The notes under the pieces: generated by a model
Told to the model about the DNA's origin: nothing
The model's database searches: none
Seen by the model: the letters and a program-made list of their open reading frames with translations, nothing else
Position numbers and translations under genes: made by a program
Assembly: GCA_945870545.1 (NCBI GenBank)
Contig: CAMBTF010000009.1
Location: 1 to 15,018, forward strand
Direction of reading: 5' to 3'
DNA: 15,018 nucleotides
Source: Akkermansia muciniphila
GTDB taxonomy: Bacteria > Verrucomicrobiota > Verrucomicrobiia > Verrucomicrobiales > Akkermansiaceae
Shown: in pieces, positions 7,458 through 14,168 of the stretch
Layout of the letters: each line of letters begins with the position of its first letter
Numbering within the stretch: the first letter of the stretch is position 1

Positions 7458-7485
7458 ATTATTTACCGAAAGTTCGGTATTTCAA
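7458..7485 (-). promoter_or_regulatory. Promoter with 16-bp palindromic operator filling the spacer
   Basis: On the minus strand, TTGAAA (-35, 7485-7480) and AATAAT (-10, 7463-7458) are separated by exactly 16 bases, TACCGAACTTTCGGTA (7479-7464). These form 7-bp arms TACCGAA/TTCGGTA around a 2-base centre. Six to seven bases beyond the -10 box is the GTG start codon at 7451, implying a leaderless transcript. A dimeric repressor on this site would block RNA polymerase directly, so autorepression by the GbsR-like product is the natural reading. Box matches are 5 of 6 each by eye. Confidence 0.65.
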
Positions 7486-7513
7486 GGTATTTTTCGGGTT
7501 TTTTCGTGGGCGC

Positions 7514-7544
7514 AAAAAAACCGCCTCCCTGAGGGGAGGCGGTT
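7514..7544 (-). terminator. Rho-independent terminator of the HTH/coiled-coil gene
   Basis: Perfect 11-bp stem aaccgcctccc (7519-7529) / gggaggcggtt (7534-7544) with a four-base loop. Read on the minus strand it is followed by seven Ts (7520-7514). It lies about 30 bases after the stop of the gene at 7576-7908 and insulates the regulator operon promoter downstream. Confidence 0.93.
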
Positions 7545-7575
7545 GGTTGGTTGGGTATGTTATTTAATTAACGGA

Positions 7576-7908
7576 TCAAAGGGAGGACTTGATCGAATCG
7601 AACTTGGCACGCTTGGCGCCGAGTTCCTTTTCGAGTTTCGAAATGTCCTGACCGAGGGTGAGCAGCGCGGCGAGTTTGCTTTGCATGCTTCCCTTGCTAC
7701 TGGCTTTCGAACTGCGCCCGGTCGTGCCTGCGCCCTTCAGCCAGGTGGAAATGGTGAGTTGCGAGACGCCAAACTTTTTGGCCGCCACGCTCTGGCCTCC
7801 GCGGCCGTTGGTTGCGTTGTGGCTCTCCACGAAGGAGACGATTTTGCTTTTTTCCTCTGCGGTGTAGCGTTTGCCGCGGACGATATCTTTCTTAGTTGAT
7901 GTGCTCAT
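7576..7908 (-). CDS. Small HTH protein with C-terminal coiled coil
   Basis: 110 aa. Residues 13-58 look like the IS3-type transposase OrfA / homeodomain-like helix-turn-helix: KRYTAEEKSKIVSFVESH, a GRGGQ linker, then SVAAKKFGVSQLTISTWLKG. A Ser/Gly/Lys-rich hinge (59-75) leads to a predicted coiled coil (about 76-108; LAALLTLGQDISKLEKELGAKRAKFDSI), suggesting a dimeric DNA-binding protein. No transposase catalytic partner or terminal repeats are adjacent, and it has its own terminator, so it looks like a domesticated or independent regulator rather than an IS remnant. Upstream (7909-7975) is a short AT-rich stretch in which I could not place a convincing promoter. From memory, proteins of this layout recur in Verrucomicrobiota, sometimes annotated as transposase. 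Confidence 0.8.
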   Translation of the reverse strand: MSTSTKKDIVRGKRYTAEEKSKIVSFVESHNATNGRGGQSVAAKKFGVSQLTISTWLKGAGTTGRSSKASSKGSMQSKLAALLTLGQDISKLEKELGAKRAKFDSIKSSL

Positions 7909-7975
7909 TGCGTGGCGAACCTACAAAACGAAATAGATCATGCAAGATAAAATATCAGTAGTTTAAGTAGGCGTT

Positions 7976-9088
7976 TTAATATTCCGATAACAAGGAAAGA
8001 ACAGCTGATTCCGCGAAGCTCTCCACCCAAACATCGGCTCCGGCTTTGACCTTTTCCCTAGAGACGATCCCGCCGAATCCAACCATCACATCGACATCAG
8101 GCTTGGTCTCAAGATCGGAGATCCCGTCGCCGATCATCACGACTCGGGCGGGCAAGGTCGCCCGTTTCCACTCGTTGATGATCTCGTTCTTGCCATGGTT
8201 GCGGGTTGTTGGGAAATCCGCGCCGTAGCCCGCGTAAGTGCCGTATTCATTGAAGAAAACCGGAACCGCCTCCACATGATTGATTCCGAGATGATCTGCC
8301 AGCGGCCTGATGAGCGGCTCGAATCCTCCGGAAAGAATCACCGGGATCCAGCCCTTCGATTTAGCCGTTACAATGAACTCACGCGCACCGGTAACGATAT
8401 GATCAATGTAAAGCCGGGCGACCTCGTCCGCCATGGATTGATTAGGTTTGATGATCTCCATCCTTTTTCCAAATACCTCATTCAAGGCCAAGTCACCGTT
8501 CATGGCAGCATTTGTCAAAGCGACGACTTGTGCAAAAATTGCAGGATCGGACAGGCGTGCCAGTTCGTCGATGCCTTCGATGGCGGACAATGTGGAATCG
8601 CAATCCACGAACAATAGTTTTGCTTTGGGTATGGTGACTGGATGGATGGTCACATTTGTTCCATCCGCGACTTCGTCGAATAGTTCGATCATATCCGTAT
8701 TCGCCAGGCGGATGCAGCCATGGCTCGATGGAGTGCCGAGCAGATCTTCGCGGTTCGTGCCGTGGATGTAGATGTAGCGCTCCAAGGTATTCGCGTTTTG
8801 ATCATCCAAGCCGTCGAGGCGCAGGATGCGGGATAAGATCAGGTCGCCGTCGCCACCATCCTGCGGATTCCAAATCCCGACCGGCACCCGCGCGTTGAAG
8901 CGGGTATAAATCGGCTCGCCGTTGCCGATTTTTCCCGCGATGGCGAAGTGTCCGGTGGGCGTGCGGAAACTACCGTCCACGAAGCCCATCCCCTTCTCGC
9001 CGCTGGAGATGCGGTAGGTGCGTATGAGTTCATCGCGACGGAAGAGGTCGAGTTCCTGGCGATCCAGGGAGATTTCAATGCGTGTCAT
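7976..9088 (-). CDS. YkuD L,D-transpeptidase/carboxypeptidase - phosphoserine phosphatase fusion
   Basis: 370 aa with two complete enzyme domains. Residues 1-150 are a YkuD domain: ISLDRQELDLF, YRISSGEKGMG, TPTGHFAIAGKIG, RYIYIHGT (H109) and the catalytic SSHGCIRL (122-129: H123, C125, R127). Residues 157-370 are a SerB-type HAD domain: FVDCDSTLSAIEGIDELA (D162, D164), LTNAAMNGDL, ILSGGFEPLI (S253), HGKNEI (K300), IGDGISDLE (D321, D325) and VGFGGIVSREKVK. The SerB domain should hydrolyse phosphoserine. YkuD proteins without a signal peptide, such as ElsL of Acinetobacter as I recall, act as cytosolic L,D-carboxypeptidases in murein recycling. ATG 9088 begins at the domain edge and overlaps the upstream synthase gene by 14 bases; longer starts to 9193 are unlikely. 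The linker between the domains is only about 6 residues. Confidence 0.9.
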   Translation of the reverse strand: MTRIEISLDRQELDLFRRDELIRTYRISSGEKGMGFVDGSFRTPTGHFAIAGKIGNGEPIYTRFNARVPVGIWNPQDGGDGDLILSRILRLDGLDDQNANTLERYIYIHGTNREDLLGTPSSHGCIRLANTDMIELFDEVADGTNVTIHPVTIPKAKLLFVDCDSTLSAIEGIDELARLSDPAIFAQVVALTNAAMNGDLALNEVFGKRMEIIKPNQSMADEVARLYIDHIVTGAREFIVTAKSKGWIPVILSGGFEPLIRPLADHLGINHVEAVPVFFNEYGTYAGYGADFPTTRNHGKNEIINEWKRATLPARVVMIGDGISDLETKPDVDVMVGFGGIVSREKVKAGADVWVESFAESAVLSLLSEY

Positions 9089-10241
9089 GGGAGTGATGGA
9101 AAACGGCGAGAGAGTTATGGCCGCCCAAGCCATGCGCAAGTTTGTAAACGGGGCCGAGGCATGGCGTGGTGGTCTCCGGTGCATCCATGCCACACGCTCC
9201 GAACGTTCCGGGAAGATTGGCGGGCAGCGTGGCGTCTTCCATGAAACGAAGCAAAATCACGCTTTCCAGCAAGCCGCTCGCCCCGACGGTGTGCCCGATG
9301 AACGGCTTGAGCACATGGAGCGTGGCTTTGCCGGAAAGGAAAGCCCGCTCGGCAGCGGCTTGCACTTTTGTACCGGTGGCGTGGGGGCAGATCGCGGCAG
9401 GTTCACTGCAGGTTGCGATCGCCTTATTGAGAAGCAGGCTTGTCCGACCACCACCTTTCGGGACGCCGACGGGATCCGCGCCATCCGAGTTGTTGGCAAA
9501 ATGCGTGATCACTGATTTGCCTTTTTCCGATTTGGAAAGCGCGATGGCGGCGGCTCCTTCGGCGGGGATGAAGCCGTCGGTGGCGGGGGAAAACGGGTTG
9601 AGCCGCGTGGCGGTGGCGAGCAGGCCGGAGTCCGCGTAGTTATCTAACAGTAGTGGCACGAGCGGAAGATCGACGGCGACCACTAGGGCGCGTTCCGCTT
9701 GGCCGGCATCGAGCAGGATTTTCGCGAGGCCTAGGGCGTCTAGGCCTGCCGAGCAGCCGCTGGCGACGAGGTGGTTCGGCCCGAACATGCCGAGCTCGAT
9801 GGAAATGGCAGTGGCGGGTTCACTGTGGATCGTGTTGCTGGCGGTCATCAGCTTGAAGGGCCGCCGCCCCGGCCACGAGCCGAGCCAGCCCGCCGCGTTG
9901 CCACGGCTGGTGCCGACGATGAGCGCTGCGTCGGCGAGTTGCTCCGCATCCCATCCGGCGGCGGAAACCGCCTGCCGCGCGACATGCAGCGCGGCCATCG
10001 AGGCGGGGCTCCATTTGCGATGGGTTAGCAATCGCCTTGGCTCGATCCAAGCGCCCGTCAGAGCGGCATGGCGGCTGTCGTTTCCCAACAGCTCGCCGAG
10101 CGGGCGGACCGCTGTTTCCCCACGTGAGATCGCCTGGAAATGCGATTCGACATCGTGCCCTAGGGAGGAGAGCGCGCCGAGGCCGACGATGGAAGGGTGT
10201 GAAGTGATGCCCTCCGGTAACAAGCCCAGCGCGAACGGCAA
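9075..10241 (-). CDS. Beta-ketoacyl synthase (KAS I/II-like condensing enzyme)
   Basis: Condensing enzyme of the fatty-acid/polyketide type, 388 aa. The N-terminal IVGLGALSSLG is at 18-28. The active-site cysteine is C163 (VASGCSAGLDALG), the first histidine H287 (CPHATGT), the lysine K312 and second histidine H317 (KPFIGHTVGASGLLE), so the Cys-His-His set is intact. The C-terminal GHNSLAVF glycine-rich strand is present. No ATG precedes the first motif; the frame starts at TTG 10241, with another TTG at codon 7 as alternative. No acyl-carrier protein, ketoreductase or malonyl transferase is nearby, so this is either a stand-alone enzyme or part of a scattered pathway. It overlaps the fusion gene downstream and is divergent from prmC, with 71 bases between starts. 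Confidence 0.88.
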   Translation of the reverse strand: MPFALGLLPEGITSHPSIVGLGALSSLGHDVESHFQAISRGETAVRPLGELLGNDSRHAALTGAWIEPRRLLTHRKWSPASMAALHVARQAVSAAGWDAEQLADAALIVGTSRGNAAGWLGSWPGRRPFKLMTASNTIHSEPATAISIELGMFGPNHLVASGCSAGLDALGLAKILLDAGQAERALVVAVDLPLVPLLLDNYADSGLLATATRLNPFSPATDGFIPAEGAAAIALSKSEKGKSVITHFANNSDGADPVGVPKGGGRTSLLLNKAIATCSEPAAICPHATGTKVQAAAERAFLSGKATLHVLKPFIGHTVGASGLLESVILLRFMEDATLPANLPGTFGACGMDAPETTTPCLGPVYKLAHGLGGHNSLAVFHHSHDTH

Positions 10242-10312
10242 CCCAAAACAGGCTCGTGCGTGGTTTTCGGCCTTTGCTCTTCCGGCGCGTGTGCCTCATA
10301 AGCGGCGCGGCG

Positions 10313-11149
10313 ATGAAGTCCGTTCTGGAAACAATCAATGGCGGCGCGGAATACCTCGGTAAACGCGGTATCGGGGAAGCGCGGCGCAACATGGAGCACC
10401 TGCTCGCGCACCGGCTCGGCTGCACGCGGATGCAGCTCTACACGCAGTTCGACCGCCCGCTGGAGGAGGAAATCCTTGCTCCGTTGCGCGAGTCGTTGAA
10501 AAAACGCGGCGAGGGGATTCCGCTCCAGCACCTGCTGGGAAGCGTCGGGTTCCATGGCCGTGACTTCCTCTGCGACGCCCGCGCGCTGATCCCGCGCCCC
10601 GAGACTGAGGAGCTTGCGGAAATGATCCTCAAGCTCCTGCCCGAAGGCCCGTTGGAAATCCTCGACATGGGCTGCGGCTCCGGCGTACTCGGCCTTACCC
10701 TCGCGGCAGAGCGTCCGGACTCGCATGTGACCCTTGCGGATATATCGGAGGATGCGCTTTCCCTTACGAAAGAGAACGCGGAGAAACTCGGCATACAAAA
10801 CATCACGCTCGTCCGCAGCGATCTCTTCTCTTCCATCAGCGGCCGCTTCGATCTCATTGCCGCGAATCTGCCCTATGTCCCGGACGGCGAGGCGGCGGAG
10901 ATGGCTCGCGAACTCCGCCACGACCCCGCGCTCGCCCTGTTTTCGGGAGCGGACGGGCTGGATCTGTTGCGGCGCTTCGTGCCGGAGTCTTTCGGTTTCC
11001 TGAAATCCAGCGGCTTGCTGGCCCTCGAAATCGGCCACGATCAGGCTTCCCACGTCCGCTCGGGTTTGGAATCCTGCGGCTTCGCGGAAACGGAAATCCG
11101 CCGGGATCTATCCGGCATCGCCCGTTTTCCCTTCGCCAGACACCCGTAA
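10313..11149 (+). CDS. prmC: Peptide chain release factor N5-glutamine methyltransferase
   Basis: Cytosolic SAM-dependent methyltransferase that modifies the GGQ glutamine of release factors; 278 aa, normal length. The N-terminal helical domain (1-80) leads into the PrmC block GIPLQHLLGSVGFHGRDF and IPRPETEEL (93-101). SAM motif I is ILDMGCGSGVLGLTLA (116-131) and the acidic ribose ligand is in LADIS (141-145). The catalytic NPPY motif reads NLPY (185-188); leucine for the first proline occurs in some family members. The end, RDLSGIARFPFARHP, is family-typical. ATG 10313 is chosen; the frame extends upstream to 10256 but that part is unlike PrmC. It is followed after 15 bases by murA, probably as one operon. 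Confidence 0.93.
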   Translation: MKSVLETINGGAEYLGKRGIGEARRNMEHLLAHRLGCTRMQLYTQFDRPLEEEILAPLRESLKKRGEGIPLQHLLGSVGFHGRDFLCDARALIPRPETEELAEMILKLLPEGPLEILDMGCGSGVLGLTLAAERPDSHVTLADISEDALSLTKENAEKLGIQNITLVRSDLFSSISGRFDLIAANLPYVPDGEAAEMARELRHDPALALFSGADGLDLLRRFVPESFGFLKSSGLLALEIGHDQASHVRSGLESCGFAETEIRRDLSGIARFPFARHP

Positions 11150-11164
11150 GAAAATCACGATCTA

Positions 11165-12433
11165 ATGGATAAACTCGTCGTCCACGGCGGCTCCGTCATC
11201 AAGGGAGCCATCAATATCTCCGGCTCCAAGAACGCCTCGCTGCCCATCCTCGCCGCCGCGATCCTCACTGGCGAGGACTGCATCATCCGCCGCGTGCCGG
11301 ATGTCTCGGACACGAACTACATGATCCAGATACTCAGTGCCCTCGGCGCGGATGTGGAGCGATCCTCCGGCACCGTCCGCATCACCTGCGCCGATATTTC
11401 CGACAAAGCTCCCTACGAACTCGTTTGCCGCATGCGCGCCTCGATCTGCGTGATGGGGCCGCTGCTCGCGCGGAAAGGTCGGGCCGTCGTCTCGCTGCCG
11501 GGCGGCTGCGTGATCGGCGATAGGCCGGTCGATCTCCACCTCAAAGGCATGGCCGCGCTCGGCGCGAAGATCGAGTTCGAGGGCGGCAACATCATCCTCA
11601 CCGCGCCCGATGGACTGCGCGGCGCGGAAATGGATCTGCGCGGCGAAAGCGGCCCCACTGTCCTCGGCACCGACAACGTGATGATGGCCGCCACCCTGGC
11701 CGAGGGTATCACCGTTATCGAATCCGCCGCCGCCGAGCCGGAAGTGCTCGACCTCGCGAATTTTCTCAACGCCATGGGCGCCAAGATCACCGGCGCAGGT
11801 ACTAGGCGCATCGTAATTGAGGGCGTGAAGGAGCTGAAAGGCGTCGAGCACACCGTCATCCCCGATCGCATCGAGGCGGGCACTTTTATGGCCGCCGCCG
11901 CGCTCGCCGGGGAGGGGGTGACGCTCCACCGAGTGAACCGCGACCATCTCAAGGCGATCACCGTTGCCATCGTGAAATCCGGCCACAAGGTCACGTTCAA
12001 CGAAAAGGGCGATTCCTGTTTCATCGAGCGCGGGGAAAACCTCATCGGCGTCGATCTGGTGACCGCGCCATTCCCGGGTTACCCGACGGATATGCAGGCG
12101 CAGATGACCGCCCTGCTAGCCACGACGCCCGGCATCAGCGTGGTCAAGGACACCATTTTCCCGCAGCGCTTCATGCACTGCGCCGAGCTGAAACGGATGG
12201 GCGCGGACATCAAGGTGGACAACGGCAGCGCCATCATCCGCGGCGTTGAGCAACTCTCCGCCGCCCCCGTCATGGCCTCCGACCTCCGCGCCTCCGCCGC
12301 CCTCGTCCTCGCCGCTCTCCGCGCGAAAGGAACCACGGAAATCTCCCGCCTCTACCACATCGACCGCGGCTACGAGCACATCGACGAAAAGCTCCTGATG
12401 CTCGGTGCGAATGTCGAGCGGGTGCGGGTGTGA
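11165..12433 (+). CDS. murA: UDP-N-acetylglucosamine 1-carboxyvinyltransferase
   Basis: First committed step of peptidoglycan synthesis: transfer of enolpyruvate from PEP to UDP-GlcNAc in the cytosol. 422 aa, close to the E. coli enzyme. K22/N23 lie in SGSKNASLP, the flexible loop LPGGCVIGDRPVDLH carries C115 at the same number as E. coli (so the enzyme should be fosfomycin-sensitive in principle), and R120 follows. TVLGTDNVMMAATLAEG, PDRIEAGTFMAAAA, FPGYPTDMQAQMTAL and the C-terminal YHIDRGYEHIDEKL are all present. The gene starts with ATG without a Shine-Dalgarno sequence, 15 bases after prmC. Confidence 0.98.
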   Translation: MDKLVVHGGSVIKGAINISGSKNASLPILAAAILTGEDCIIRRVPDVSDTNYMIQILSALGADVERSSGTVRITCADISDKAPYELVCRMRASICVMGPLLARKGRAVVSLPGGCVIGDRPVDLHLKGMAALGAKIEFEGGNIILTAPDGLRGAEMDLRGESGPTVLGTDNVMMAATLAEGITVIESAAAEPEVLDLANFLNAMGAKITGAGTRRIVIEGVKELKGVEHTVIPDRIEAGTFMAAAALAGEGVTLHRVNRDHLKAITVAIVKSGHKVTFNEKGDSCFIERGENLIGVDLVTAPFPGYPTDMQAQMTALLATTPGISVVKDTIFPQRFMHCAELKRMGADIKVDNGSAIIRGVEQLSAAPVMASDLRASAALVLAALRAKGTTEISRLYHIDRGYEHIDEKLLMLGANVERVRV

Positions 12434-12798
12434 GCAGAACCGGTAGGGATGACGCCATTGCATTGGGTTAACCACGAAAGACAAGAAGCCGGACATCCGG
12501 TATCCGGAGTGAGCGGGTGGGATTGTATCCGGTGTGTGGATCACGAAGCAGGTGTTGGAAGGTGCGTGCCGCGGATCCGTTGTCCCGGACGGGAACCGGA
12601 GCATACTTGGACTGCCAGCGGCGGAGGGCTGGGCAGTGATCGCGCCGGAAGATGCCAATGCCGTCCGGTTCGCAGCAGGCTGCATTACCGAAAGCTACAG
12701 CAGGCTGTAGCAGTCCAAGGTCTGCGGCAAGCCGACGCAGTGCTATCTCGCGTCTTTACCGCAGCGATAAACCTACCACTATCATCGCGATACCCGGT
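12434..12798. other. Intergenic region between murA and the acyltransferase-like gene
   Basis: 365 bases. Open frames here (+12449-12802 and the upstream extension of the next gene from 12652) read as Cys/Arg/Ser-rich low-quality protein and cross an inverted-repeat element, so I do not call them. Near 12468 a short ttaaccacgaaagacaag resembles the start of another widespread repeat word, and atccgg recurs several times at 12496-12530. The second half is the repeat at 12606-12719. No convincing promoter or terminator was found. Confidence 0.6.
12606..12719. repeat. CTTGGACTGC-bounded element with two internal CAGG hairpins
   Basis: cttggactgc (12606-12615) and its exact reverse complement gcagtccaag (12710-12719) bound 114 bases. 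Inside are two small palindromes around the same four-base loop: gcag-cagg-ctgc (12672-12683) and ctacag-cagg-ctgtag (12695-12710). They share the 10-base word cagcaggctg (12673-12682 and 12698-12707). The nesting suggests a folded RNA/DNA unit, REP- or MITE-like. The ends ttggactgc/gcagtccaa resemble a dispersed Verrucomicrobiota repeat as I remember it. Confidence 0.65.
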
Positions 12799-13848
12799 TT
12801 GAACCCCTCTCCTCCAGACTCCGTTGTTGTCAGTTCTTCCCGCCTCACCTGGCTGGATGCGTGGCGCGGGTTGGCTGTGTTGTGGATGATCGAAACGCAT
12901 TGTTTCAATGCCTTCAAAGATGCGGACTGGCAGCAATCGGCTTGGTTCCCGTGGCTGAATTACGCGAACGGGTTGGTGGCTCCGTCTTTCCTGTTCATCG
13001 CCGGATACGTTCAGGGACATGCCCTGCGCCGGGTGTGGGAACGGGGCGAATGGGTACGAATCGGCAAATCACGTGTCATCCGTCTGGTGCTTGTCTTTGC
13101 GCTTGGGTATGCGCTGCGATTGCCTTTGGTCGCTTGGGTCGGTGGCACGGAAAGCTTCGTCAGCGTCCTGGTGCGGTGGCTATGCACGGTGGATGTTTTG
13201 TCCTGTCTGGCGGTTTCGCTGGCCATGCTGCTGGTGCTGGGCAGGATCTGCCGGAACAGCCGGCAATTCGATCTGCTGGCCTGCGTTTTCGCGATCGGCT
13301 CCGTGGCACTGGCTCCGCTCGCTACCTCATGGACGCAGGGAAACCCATTTTCCAGCCTGGTGCTCACATGGACGAACGGCAGCTACGGCGCCTTGTTTCC
13401 GCTGCTGCCATGGTTCGGATTCGTCGCCCTAGGGGCGGTTTTCGCCCGCTGGCGTGGGCGTGTCGGGATTTTTGTGATGGGAGCGGCAGCGGCATGGCTG
13501 GCTTTGTGGCTGTTGCCTGAAATCAGCGGAAACACCCCGCATGCGCAGCCCGGATTCTTTCTGGAGCGCCTTTGCTGGGTGCTGCTGTTAGGAGCGGGCT
13601 TTGCGAGCTGCCGACCACTTTCCCAACTGAATCTCCTTCAGTTCGTGGGTAAAAACTCGCTGGTTCTGTATGTGATCCACCTTCAGATTATCTACAGCGT
13701 CCTGCTGAATTTGAGTGGGTTTAAAAACATGACGTCAGCGAGCGCGGTGTGGATTTCGCTGCCCATCACCTTGGCGGGTTCGTTGGGAGTGGTCTGGCTG
13801 CTGTCCCATTATGTTTATCCGAAAATACTGAAACGTCACTCTGCGTAA
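12799..13848 (+). CDS. HGSNAT/DUF1624-type polytopic membrane protein (acyltransferase-like)
   Basis: 349 aa from TTG 12799, with about nine or ten hydrophobic segments. The N-terminal signature RLTWLDAWRGLAVLWMIETH (15-34) matches the heparan-alpha-glucosaminide N-acetyltransferase catalytic / DUF1624 family, including the lDxxRGlA motif and the following histidine (H34). FLFIAGYVQG and a basic loop RIGKSRVIRLVLVF follow, as in the acyltransferase-3-like superfamily, and FVGKNSLVLYVIHLQII lies near the C-terminus. The likely role is transmembrane transfer of an acyl group to a glycan, but the substrate cannot be deduced. The frame is open from ATG 12652, yet that extension crosses the repeat at 12606-12719 and is not family-like. 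TTG 12799 is the only plausible start close to the conserved N-terminus. Confidence 0.75.
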   Translation: MNPSPPDSVVVSSSRLTWLDAWRGLAVLWMIETHCFNAFKDADWQQSAWFPWLNYANGLVAPSFLFIAGYVQGHALRRVWERGEWVRIGKSRVIRLVLVFALGYALRLPLVAWVGGTESFVSVLVRWLCTVDVLSCLAVSLAMLLVLGRICRNSRQFDLLACVFAIGSVALAPLATSWTQGNPFSSLVLTWTNGSYGALFPLLPWFGFVALGAVFARWRGRVGIFVMGAAAAWLALWLLPEISGNTPHAQPGFFLERLCWVLLLGAGFASCRPLSQLNLLQFVGKNSLVLYVIHLQIIYSVLLNLSGFKNMTSASAVWISLPITLAGSLGVVWLLSHYVYPKILKRHSA

Positions 13849-14168
13849 TTTACGGTTGGACGCTGAGTGCGGCCGGGTGTGATTTTTTCCGGTGAATGAT
13901 GATCGCACGGCGATATTCATCTGCCGGTAGGGCTGATCCGGCTCGGTCGGCCCTGATCAAAAACGGAGGAGCCGTAATTCCGGAAGGGTAGTGAAACCGC
14001 AGTGAGGCGGGCTTTTTGTTTCGGGATTTCACTCCCGCCAGATTGAGCGGTGCGTAAGATTTTGGAAATGGGCCGACCGAGCCGGATCAGCCCTACCCGA
14101 TGAATCACCAAATAGAATCATACCTGAGAGCGACCTTGCGACCGCCCGGATCGGTGCTTACATGCGGC
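13849..14168. other. Intergenic region occupied by a large inverted repeat
   Basis: 320 bases between the membrane protein and the second epimerase. Most is the inverted-repeat element described separately (13915-14105). The remaining ~60 bases before ATG 14169 should hold the promoter, but I see no clear -35/-10 pair. Open frames here are shadows of the repeat. Confidence 0.6.
13915..14105. repeat. Inverted repeat with perfect 28-bp arms
   Basis: 13926-13953 (beginning ggtagggctgatccggctcg) is exactly complementary to 14070-14097. Outside this, attcat (13915-13920) pairs with atgaat (14100-14105) across a small bulge. The ~116-base interior holds a nested pair agtgaaa (13990-13996) / tttcact (14027-14033) and a gcgggcttttt stretch at 14007-14017. 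No gene is inside. It is consistent with a MITE-like or REP-type element, or a very stable 3' structure of the upstream transcript. Confidence 0.85.

Noticed and set aside
7576..7908. Insertion-sequence remnant
   Set aside because: No terminal inverted repeats, target duplication or OrfB-like sequence in the flanks; the gene is intact with its own terminator.
8600..8640. Possible frameshift or assembly join creating the YkuD-HAD fusion
   Set aside because: The frame is open through both domains with continuous, family-like sequence on each side and no homopolymer run at the junction; still listed as a check in the finding.
10160..11053. 297-aa open frame on the minus strand opposite prmC
   Set aside because: No recognisable motif, Arg/Glu/Ala-rich antisense composition; prmC is clearly coding on the plus strand.
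11162..11986. 274-aa open frame on the minus strand opposite murA
   Set aside because: His/Asp/Gly-rich antisense shadow of murA; no family resemblance.
12652..12798. ATG-initiated N-terminal extension of the membrane protein
   Set aside because: Ser/Ala/Arg-rich, partly encoded by the repeat element, and upstream of the conserved family N-terminus; TTG 12799 preferred.
12449..12802. 117-aa open frame between murA and the membrane protein
   Set aside because: Cys/Arg/Gly-rich, no hydrophobic pattern, crosses the inverted-repeat element at 12606-12719.
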